NCBI GenBank assembly: GCA_964458265.1
Contig: CAYWIF010000043.1
Coordinates: 1 to 22,303, forward strand
DNA from: JAGVSR01 sp964458265
GTDB lineage: Bacteria; Pseudomonadota; Alphaproteobacteria; Rhizobiales; Hyphomicrobiaceae
Direction: 5' to 3'
DNA length: 22,303 nt
Of this stretch, positions 1 through 5,716 are shown piece after piece. The first letter of the stretch is position 1, and the number at the start of each line of letters is the position of its first letter. The notes under the pieces are model-generated. The model saw only the letters and a list, made by a program, of their open reading frames with translations, did not search any database and was not told where the DNA came from. The position numbers and the translations under genes are program-made.

Positions 1-162
1 GCCTGCTGGCAGAAGACCTCCAAGGAAGGCCGCGACTACCTTTCGATCAAGCTCGACGATCCCAGCTTCACCGCCCCGATCTTCGCCAGCCTGTTCGCGG
101 ACGAAGACGGCAAGACCTTCAACCTAATCTGGTCACGCGCCCGCACCTCGAACGGCAACTGA
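1..162 (+). CDS. DUF736 family protein, C-terminal part (5' end outside window)
   Basis: Reading frame 1 is open from the first base to a TGA at 160-162 and gives 53 residues. The visible part contains KEGRDYLSIKLDDPSF, PIFASLF and a late NLIWSR segment, which match my memory of the DUF736 family: small proteins of about 100 residues common on alphaproteobacterial plasmids and conjugative elements. Their molecular function is not known. The gene is followed 15 bases later by a good hairpin, so it probably ends a transcription unit. Its presence beside mobC, a relaxase and VirB genes supports a conjugative element. The start lies upstream of the window. Confidence 0.8.
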   Translation, partial: ACWQKTSKEGRDYLSIKLDDPSFTAPIFASLFADEDGKTFNLIWSRARTSNGN

Positions 163-177
163 CCACCGCACCCAACC

Positions 178-202
178 CCCCGTCCGGTTCTGCCGGGCGG
201 GG
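178..202 (+). terminator. Probable hairpin terminator after the DUF736 gene
   Basis: A 10-bp stem (CCCCGTCCGG at 178-187 and CCGGGCGGGG at 193-202, one G-U pair when read as RNA) encloses a 5-base loop, TTCTG. It lies 15 bases after the stop codon of the DUF736 gene. The following CATTGTCGTGTTT is only moderately T-rich, so this is a GC-strong but U-poor terminator. Confidence 0.5.
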
Positions 203-502
203 CATTGTCGTGTTTGGCTACTTTGTCGGGGGTTGCGGACAGTCTATTAGGCACCGTAGCAGTAATAGCAGACGCTCGCTTATGAAGTACGTTGGCAAGT
301 TCGTATGTTGTGTTCCGAATACGGCCCAACAAAAATCAGAACAATCCGATCTAGATTGTGCGGCCGCACGGATTTAATTAGCGACCATGACGAAGGTGAA
401 AATTGATCGGATAAGGGAGAGATTGCGCGGCATCAGTATGAGGCGCCAATATACCTCACTATCGGCTCTATGGCGGACTATGCCGGCCTTGTGGTGGTTT
501 AG
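203..502. other. Low-GC non-coding stretch before the DUF4238 gene
   Basis: This 300-base stretch holds no gene I can support. GC content falls visibly compared with the first 200 bases, which marks the left edge of the low-GC cargo. It contains a 12-bp perfect palindrome, GTGCGGCCGCAC, at 358-369. A 39-codon frame (ATG at 387, TGA at 504-506) overlaps the next gene's start by ATGA, but it has no ribosome binding site and its product (many Arg and Trp residues near the end) is not recognisable. I see no convincing promoter. Confidence 0.4.
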
Positions 503-1780
503 ATGACAAACGAATATCGCCACAATCACTACGTCCCTGAATGGTATCAGCGCAGATTTCTGCCAGAGGGTCAACAAAGGCAGTATTACCTTAATCTCCA
601 ACCCGATACGGAAGTCAGAGACGGACATAAGTTCACACACAACCCGCTAAAAACTTGGGGACCAAGAATGTGCTTCGCACAGGACGATCTCTATGCAACT
701 CAGTGGCACGGATTGCCGAACAGAGAGATCGAGCAGTTCTTCTTCGGAAAGTGGGACAGGGCTGCACCTCGGGCGTTAGACCATTTTTCAGATTTCGCTT
801 TTGATGGTGAAAGCGTGGACGCATTTAACGTTCTGCTTCCGTATCTTAGCATTCAGAAATTGCGCACCCCTAAGGGTCTCGCTTGGTTACAAAAACACGT
901 TCGATCCCGTGACAAGAATCAGACGCTTCTCGATTTTCAAGATCTCCAAAATCTGTTCTGTGCAATTTGGACCGAATGCATTTGGCAAATTGCTGATGCC
1001 TCTCAAAGCGAGACGAAGTTCATAATTTCCGATAATCCGGTAGTTTCGTATAATCGGGAGTGTCAGCCAAGCTCTCAATGGTGTCGCGGAGTTGAAAGCC
1101 CTGATATTCGATATGTGGCAACGCACACGTACTTTCCCCTTAACCAAAACAAGATTCTAATTCTTACTAATCTATCTTGGGTTCGGGATCCATTTCAGAA
1201 GCCTCGTAATATTAGACCGAATCCTCGCTTCCTTCGCAACGCAATGTTTAAGTTCACCGACATTCAGGTCGAACGAATGCTAACGGAAGAGGAAGTAAGA
1301 GAGATAAACTACATCACGAAAATGAGTGCCGACCGTTACATCGCAGCAGCAGAGAAAGAATGGCTTTATCCCGAAGAATATCTTGGATCAACAACGTGGC
1401 GGTCACTCGGTGACGGTTATCTTCTAATGCCCGACCCGCGACACGTTCATGGAGGCGGCGAAATCATCATTGGTTACAACGATGGCCATAGCGAACGCTT
1501 CTCAGAATATGGTCATAGGCCGTGGGATAGCGACTTCCAAAACAAGACACGGGAGAACCGCGAGTGGGACGCGATGCAAAAATTCAAAGCAGAATGGGCA
1601 GCAACCTATGGTCCAGAGTATCGTGGAGTGGTCTACGATATGGGGCCCAAAGGTGTCCGGAGGACAATGGGCGAAAACTACCATCAGGACGAGTGCGAGA
1701 GAGACCGGGAGTATCTGAAGCTTCCCGGCGAGTTAAATCGTCGAAAGAAACTTCAACGAAACAGAAGAAGCGCGACGTAG
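503..1780 (+). CDS. DUF4238 domain protein (accessory cargo)
   Basis: The 425-residue product starts with MTNEYRHNHYVPEWYQRRF. An N-terminal HNHYVPxxYxRRF motif (residues 7-19) is the hallmark of the DUF4238 family as I remember it. A later FIISDNPVV segment (about residues 174-182) and YFPLNQNKILIL further on also fit that family. Its biochemical function is unknown to me. The ATG at 503 is preceded by a G-rich GTGGTGG sequence that could act as a ribosome binding site. The C-terminus is rich in Arg and Lys (RRKKLQRNRRS). There is no signal peptide or membrane segment, so it should be cytoplasmic. Many codons end in A or T and the gene is clearly AT-richer than both flanks, which suggests recent transfer from another source into the slot between DUF736 and mobC. 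A defence or stress role is possible but not shown. Confidence 0.75.
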   Translation: MTNEYRHNHYVPEWYQRRFLPEGQQRQYYLNLQPDTEVRDGHKFTHNPLKTWGPRMCFAQDDLYATQWHGLPNREIEQFFFGKWDRAAPRALDHFSDFAFDGESVDAFNVLLPYLSIQKLRTPKGLAWLQKHVRSRDKNQTLLDFQDLQNLFCAIWTECIWQIADASQSETKFIISDNPVVSYNRECQPSSQWCRGVESPDIRYVATHTYFPLNQNKILILTNLSWVRDPFQKPRNIRPNPRFLRNAMFKFTDIQVERMLTEEEVREINYITKMSADRYIAAAEKEWLYPEEYLGSTTWRSLGDGYLLMPDPRHVHGGGEIIIGYNDGHSERFSEYGHRPWDSDFQNKTRENREWDAMQKFKAEWAATYGPEYRGVVYDMGPKGVRRTMGENYHQDECERDREYLKLPGELNRRKKLQRNRRSAT

Positions 1781-2035
1781 CGTTCGCTTAAAGCACGAAA
1801 TCGATACTCTTGGATTGAGGAGCTGAGTTCACGCACCAACACGTTGACCGGAATGTCCGTTATCCTAATTGGCGCTCTCGAACGGAGCCCTTCCGGAATT
1901 GTCCCGCGAAATTGTAGCTGAATGTAGGGCAGCGTTTGTGCGTTTCAATTGTATTTACAAACGACCGAAAACTTGTCGAGAGCGGCCATAGCGCCAACAA
2001 TCTTACACGCGGGACCCCGGTTCCAGCATCTGCAC

Positions 2036-2093
2036 CGGCTGGCGGTCGCACACTTGGCGAGATCGCCGAATGGGGGAGCGCGACCGCCAGCCG
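2036..2093. repeat. 14-bp perfect inverted repeat (possible oriT or relaxosome structure)
   Basis: CGGCTGGCGGTCGC at 2036-2049 is perfectly complementary to GCGACCGCCAGCCG at 2080-2093, with 30 bases between. The spacer has a smaller nested hairpin, GGCGA (2056-2060) and TCGCC (2063-2067). It lies about 230 bases ahead of mobC. There is no T-run after it and no gene just upstream, so a terminator is less likely than a structure used in DNA processing. Confidence 0.6.
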
Positions 2094-2170
2094 TCAGCAT
2101 GAAATCGTCCGGCGATCTTCAGCCCGCATGGGAAGTCGGGTTTCCCATCCCGCCTGAAACCTCAAACCCC

Positions 2171-2227
2171 CAAGCGCACCCGAAGCTCCTTATTGTCCGA
2201 AGTAGAAACGCGCTTTGGGTGCGCTTG
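2171..2227. repeat. 15-bp inverted repeat, candidate relaxosome protein binding site
   Basis: The arms 2171-2185 (CAAGCGCACCCGAAG) and 2213-2227 (CTTTGGGTGCGCTTG) match at 14 of 15 positions, with the outer 11 bp perfect. A 27-base spacer separates them. The right arm is 33 bases from the nick-like sequence and 94 bases from the mobC start. By analogy with the accessory-protein repeats next to nic in other MOBP origins, it may bind MobC, which has ribbon-helix-helix features. That binding is inferred. Confidence 0.6.
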
Positions 2228-2258
2228 TCTTAGGCGGTTTGTCTGATTTGTCTTTAAT

Positions 2259-2267
2259 GCAGGATAT
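2259..2267 (-). other. Candidate oriT nick site (MOBP / T-DNA border core)
   Basis: The top strand reads GCAGGATAT, so the bottom strand reads ATATCCTGC. YATCCTG is the established nick consensus of IncP-type (MOBP) origins, and GCAGGATAT is the core of the Agrobacterium T-DNA border cut by VirD2. The predicted cut is on the bottom strand between positions 2260 and 2259. The adjacent relaxase is VirD2-like, which makes the match meaningful. With this polarity, DNA toward position 1 would enter the recipient first and the relaxase gene last, as is usual for conjugative origins. Confidence 0.6.
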
Positions 2268-2320
2268 GCCTAGCGGCGCGTGTTGTCATACATTGCCCTT
2301 GTTTCACGCGGGCATGTCTG

Positions 2321-2875
2321 ATGGCGACAAATCATCTTCCGAACACTGCGATGCTCAGCATTCGGCTCGATGCCGAAGCGCTCGCAGCGTTCGACAGGGT
2401 GGCGGTCGGACGTGGTGGACGAAGCGCAGTGCTACGGGAGATGATCGAGGAGACGGTGCGCGATAGCGCCGGTCGTCCGCATATCGACCGTCCCGAGGGC
2501 GTATCGCGCAATCGTGTTTCGGTGCGCTTTACCGACGTCGAGATCGCCGTGATCGAGGTTCGAGCAGCGCAGCGTTCGACCGATCGCGCAGGCTGGATCA
2601 AGGCATTGGTGCGCCGTCACCTGGCCCTGAAGTCGCGGGTCGATGACGGGCTATTGGCAGAACTCGCGCCAATCAGGATGCAGTTGCTGCGGATCGGCCG
2701 AAATCTCAATCAGGCGATGAAAGCCGCGAACACCGCCATGCTTGAAACCGGCGACAAGCAGATCGAACCCGAGCTGCGACGGATCGCCGACATGCGGATG
2801 GAAGTGTCCGAGCAGGTCACAGCCGTTGGCGAAGCCATGCGCGGCGATGTCAGCTACTGGACCGTGCCGGACTAA
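2321..2875 (+). CDS. mobC: MobC-like relaxosome accessory protein
   Basis: The 184-residue protein begins with a ribbon-helix-helix-like segment (about residues 11-50: MLSIRLDAEALAAFDRVA, then GRSAVLREMI). A second similar segment follows near residues 67-102 (VSVRFTDVEIAVIEVRAA). The region LRIGRNLNQAMKAAN (about residues 125-140) carries the MobC family signature, usually seen as a RIGxNLNQ-type motif. MobC proteins bind oriT, help melt it and assist the relaxase. The stop overlaps the relaxase start as TAATG, so translation of the two is likely coupled. No strong ribosome binding site precedes the ATG at 2321; GCGGG is the best available. It may also repress its own promoter by binding the inverted repeat at 2171-2227, which is inference. 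Confidence 0.85.
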   Translation: MATNHLPNTAMLSIRLDAEALAAFDRVAVGRGGRSAVLREMIEETVRDSAGRPHIDRPEGVSRNRVSVRFTDVEIAVIEVRAAQRSTDRAGWIKALVRRHLALKSRVDDGLLAELAPIRMQLLRIGRNLNQAMKAANTAMLETGDKQIEPELRRIADMRMEVSEQVTAVGEAMRGDVSYWTVPD

Positions 2876-3930
2876 TGGGTCTGGAATCCGCCTTGTGGGA
2901 AGCGACGCGGCCCGCCTTCCGGGTGCGCTATATCCACGATCCGAATGGCTCGCCGCAGTTCCCCCTCTACGCCAGTTACGGATTTGCCACCGGCCCGACC
3001 GCGCGGGCCAAGCTGGCGCGGATTGTTCGCAAGGCGCCAGAGGTCGTGGTCAAGGTTACGGGTCGCCAGCGCGGCGGCAAACACGTCAAGGCCCATCTCG
3101 ACTATATCGGGCGTAAGGGTGACTTGAACATCGAAACCCGCGACGGCGAAATCCTGACCACCAAGGACGACATTGCCGAACGCGCGGCGGAGTGGGGTGA
3201 CACCCTCCAATGGCGGTCGCGGCCAACGGTGTCGTCTGTGTCGCTAATCTTCTCGATGCCCGAAGGCACAGACCCCGATAAGGTGCTGGGTGCGGTTCGG
3301 GCGCTGGCCCATGCCGAGCTGAGCGACAATCACGATTATGTCCTGGCCCTCCACACTGACACGCCGCGCCCGCATGTGCATCTGACGGTGCAGGCCGAGG
3401 GGCTTGATCGCACAAGATTCAATCCCCGTCCGGTTCAGCTCAATCGTTTCCGTGAACGCTTTGCCCGTGAATTGCGCGCGCGGGGAGTGGCCGCCGAAGC
3501 AACGCCGAGGCGCGCGCGCGGACAGGGTATCGCCGGATCGAGCATGGCGCTGGTCAAATTGCGGGCTCGGCTACGCGCGGAAGGGAGTCGTCAGATTACC
3601 CAATCCGACCGCCGCACCAATGAGCAGGCCATTGCGGTGGCGCGGGGCCAGGATCAATTGCCGCCGTTCATCGCAGCCGGCACCTTCCGCTGGCAAGAGA
3701 TACGCCGTGCCTATGAGCAGACCGCCGCTGCGCTGGACGCCACCGGGCAGACCGATGACCGGGAGCTTGCCAATGACGTGCGGGCCTTCCTCGATAAGCA
3801 TCAGGGTATGAATGCCACGCCCGAAGTTTTTGCGGCACACCATGCAAAGCTACTGAACCGTGCAATGCCCTCGCCGGAAGTCGGTCGAACAAAGGATAAC
3901 AAATTTCCTGACAACGAACGAAGCCGCTGA
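2875..3930 (+). CDS. VirD2-like (MOBP) relaxase
   Basis: The 351-residue protein has the relaxase motifs in order. HVKAHLDYIGRKG (residues 70-82) supplies the probable catalytic tyrosine, Tyr77. SVSLIFSMPEGTDP lies near residue 121. HTDTPRPHVHLTV (residues 160-172) holds the metal-binding HxD...PHVH cluster (His160, Asp162, His167, His169). Relaxases of this type cut one strand at oriT, stay joined to the 5' end and pilot it through the coupling protein. The start ATG at 2875 overlaps the mobC stop. The protein lacks a long C-terminal extension: there is no primase or helicase, and no LPD7 region, although an LPD7 protein is encoded separately at 17333-18133. It converges with the metal operon, with 17 bases between stop codons and no clear terminator. 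Confidence 0.9.
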   Translation: MGLESALWEATRPAFRVRYIHDPNGSPQFPLYASYGFATGPTARAKLARIVRKAPEVVVKVTGRQRGGKHVKAHLDYIGRKGDLNIETRDGEILTTKDDIAERAAEWGDTLQWRSRPTVSSVSLIFSMPEGTDPDKVLGAVRALAHAELSDNHDYVLALHTDTPRPHVHLTVQAEGLDRTRFNPRPVQLNRFRERFARELRARGVAAEATPRRARGQGIAGSSMALVKLRARLRAEGSRQITQSDRRTNEQAIAVARGQDQLPPFIAAGTFRWQEIRRAYEQTAAALDATGQTDDRELANDVRAFLDKHQGMNATPEVFAAHHAKLLNRAMPSPEVGRTKDNKFPDNERSR

Positions 3931-3947
3931 CCGGGTCGTCGTGACGC

Positions 3948-4874
3948 TCACTTGTGCAGGCTCTCCTCATCCCCGCAGGGTTCGGTTTCAGTCTGGATCG
4001 TCGCGTGGTGGATGGCAAACCTGCTTTCGAGCATTTCGGTCAGCGCGCGGCGGATGGCTTCGGCGTTGCTGCCATCCGCGACAGCAACGTGAGCCGTCAG
4101 GCTCGCATCGTCGCCAGCCACCGACCACAGATGCAAGTCGTGAACGCCCGTCACGCCTGAAATCTCGTCCATCGCGGCGCGTATCGCGTTCAAGTCGAAG
4201 CCCTGCGGCACGCCTTGAAGCAAAATATGGGTAGTATCGCGCAGCAGCATCCAAGTGCGCGGCAAGACCCACAGACCAATGGCAATGGCGACAATCGGAT
4301 CGATCCACGCATAACCCGTCAGGTAGATCGCAATGGCCCCGCCGATTACGCCCAGCGAGCCGAGCATGTCCGCCCAGACTTCCAGATACGCGCCCTTGAC
4401 GTTCAGGCTTTCGTCTTTTCCGCTAACGAGGATGCGCATGGCGATCACATTCACGATCAGGCCAACTGTCGCCACCACGAGCATGCCGACAGATTCCACG
4501 GTCTGCGGCTCAAAGAAACGTGCAATTCCTTCCCACAGGATGTAGCCCGCGACGACAAACAGCAGCACCGCGTTGAAGGTGGCCGCGAGGATCTCGAACC
4601 GCCGATAGCCATATGTACGTTGGGCATCCGCCGAGCGCTGGCCGATGCGGACGGCAACCAGCGCAATCGCTAGTGCCGCCGCGTCGGTAAACATGTGAGC
4701 GGCATCTGAGAGCAGCGCCAGACTGTTAAACCACCAGGCCCCGATCAGCTCGGCAATCAGGAAGGTTCCAGTTAGCGCAAGCGCTATCGCAAGGTTGCGC
4801 GTATTGGCTCCGGCGGCATGGTTATGCCCCGGCGTACCATGCCCCCCATCGGCATGACTGTGGCCTGCGCCCAT
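3948..4874 (-). CDS. czcD: CzcD-type cation diffusion facilitator
   Basis: The 308-residue inner-membrane protein has a His-rich N-terminus (residues 5-19: HSHADGGHGTPGHNH), about six membrane segments, and a cytoplasmic C-terminal domain ending near HATIQTE. The metal site of the second membrane segment is SDAAHMFTD (His60, Asp64). The fifth has EVWAD (Glu165, Asp169), where transporters such as YiiP have His-xxx-Asp. CDF proteins of this kind move Zn, Cd or Co from cytoplasm to periplasm by proton exchange and often feed a CzcCBA pump. It is the last gene of the operon, and its ATG lies 1 base after the TGA of the gene before it. Exact metal range cannot be read from sequence. Confidence 0.9.
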   Translation of the reverse strand: MGAGHSHADGGHGTPGHNHAAGANTRNLAIALALTGTFLIAELIGAWWFNSLALLSDAAHMFTDAAALAIALVAVRIGQRSADAQRTYGYRRFEILAATFNAVLLFVVAGYILWEGIARFFEPQTVESVGMLVVATVGLIVNVIAMRILVSGKDESLNVKGAYLEVWADMLGSLGVIGGAIAIYLTGYAWIDPIVAIAIGLWVLPRTWMLLRDTTHILLQGVPQGFDLNAIRAAMDEISGVTGVHDLHLWSVAGDDASLTAHVAVADGSNAEAIRRALTEMLESRFAIHHATIQTETEPCGDEESLHK

Positions 4875-4875
4875 A

Positions 4876-5289
4876 TCAGTGCGCCGCCTGTCCTGCCGGT
4901 GCCTTTAGCGAGCCTGCCGGGCAGCGATGAAACACCCGGGATACGCCGCGATAGTTTTTTGTCACGAGCTTATCCGGCGAGCGCTCCTCGACGGTCAGGC
5001 GCTTCATCTCGTTCGCGGCCATCATGTCGGGGAACGGCATGTGGCTGTGCGTGTAGGCGATCGCGTTGCCCTCGTCTTTCCACAGCCCGGTTGCGGCCGG
5101 GCCTTTGTCGGGCAGAGTGACTTCGGCATAGTAGCCGTCGGCAAGAAACACCCATGCGGGGCCGGTCTCGCAATTCTTGGTTTCGCCAAGGCTCCAGACA
5201 CCGGGCATATAGGCCGGGGTCGCGGGGTCGGCGGCAGTAGAAGCGGTGGCGGATATCGCCAGCGTCGATGCCAATATTAGTTTCATCAT
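4876..5289 (-). CDS. Small secreted protein of unknown function in metal operon
   Basis: I do not recognise this 137-residue protein. It has a clear signal peptide (MMKLILASTLAISATASTAA, probably cut near residue 20) and a mature part with two cysteines (Cys40 and Cys123), which could form a disulfide. A short His/Met cluster (YTHSHMPFPDMM, about residues 79-90) could bind soft or borderline metals, which is inference. The recurring pattern Gly-x-Trp, Gly-x-Tyr and Gly-Leu-Trp suggests a small beta-rich fold. A very good ribosome binding site, GGGAGGAGAGG, lies just upstream of two adjacent ATG codons, so either may start it. It sits between the DUF305 lipoprotein gene and czcD in the same operon, which points to a periplasmic role in metal handling. 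Confidence 0.8.
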   Translation of the reverse strand: MMKLILASTLAISATASTAADPATPAYMPGVWSLGETKNCETGPAWVFLADGYYAEVTLPDKGPAATGLWKDEGNAIAYTHSHMPFPDMMAANEMKRLTVEERSPDKLVTKNYRGVSRVFHRCPAGSLKAPAGQAAH

Positions 5290-5304
5290 ACTTCCTCTCC
5301 TCCC

Positions 5305-5706
5305 TTAGTGATTCTCATGTTCCCCAGCGGCTTTTGCGGGCGCTTGCGCGCCGCTTTTCGCCAGCCACGCTTTCATCTGCGCAATCTCGGCCTCCTGCGC
5401 CGCGATCACTTCGGTCGCGAGCTTGCGAACTTCGGGGTCTTTGCCGTGGTCTAGCGCGACCTTCGCCATTGCAACCGCACCTTCATGATGCGGAATCATG
5501 CTGCGCATGAAATCGACATCGGCGTCGCCGGTGAGCGCGACGCCCATATCCTTGTGCATCTTGTCGTTCGCCGCCTTGAATGCGGCGGTCGCCAGGCTGT
5601 CGGTTGATGCAGGCGCTTCGGCGTTAGCCGGCTTGCTATCGCTCGGTGTTTCAGGCGAACATGCCGCGAGCAACAGGCCAAGCATGATCGGGTATCGTTT
5701 CTTCAT
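5305..5706 (-). CDS. DUF305 family lipoprotein (CopM-like)
   Basis: The 133-residue protein starts with a lipoprotein signal ending in LLLAAC, so Cys16 should be lipidated, followed by a Pro/Ser/Ala-rich linker. The rest is a DUF305 domain: NDKMHKDMGVALTGDADVDF leads to FMRSMIPHHEGAVAMAKVAL, whose HHEGAV motif is typical. DUF305 proteins are small periplasmic helical proteins rich in Met and His. CopM of Synechocystis is a copper-binding member, so metal binding here is likely, though the metal is uncertain. The tail is His-containing (GEHENH). Its GAAGG ribosome binding site overlaps the czcA stop, and the gap to czcA is 10 bases, so it is translated from the same message. Confidence 0.88.
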   Translation of the reverse strand: MKKRYPIMLGLLLAACSPETPSDSKPANAEAPASTDSLATAAFKAANDKMHKDMGVALTGDADVDFMRSMIPHHEGAVAMAKVALDHGKDPEVRKLATEVIAAQEAEIAQMKAWLAKSGAQAPAKAAGEHENH

Positions 5707-5716
5707 GGTCGGGCCT

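Larger units (their letters stand above)
1781..2320. other. Non-coding region ahead of mobC, likely holding oriT
   Basis: No credible gene lies in these 540 bases. The first part (1781 to about 1980) is AT-richer and continues the compositional character of the DUF4238 cargo. It includes a weak 7-bp inverted repeat, CGTTTGT (1933-1939) and ACAAACG (1957-1963). The second part (about 2000-2320) returns to the host-like composition and holds two long inverted repeats and a nick-site-like sequence, listed separately. Position directly upstream of mobC and the relaxase gene is the usual place for an origin of transfer. Confidence 0.6.

Noticed and set aside
270..1795. Possible direct repeats flanking the DUF4238 cargo (CGCTCGCTTA near 274 and CGTTCGCTTA near 1781)
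   Set aside because: Ten bases with one mismatch in 1.5 kb is expected by chance, and there is no integrase or transposase gene, so I do not call attachment sites.
1933..1963. 7-bp inverted repeat CGTTTGT/ACAAACG as a terminator or operator
   Set aside because: The stem is short, the 17-base loop is long and there is no T-run after it. It is too weak to assign.
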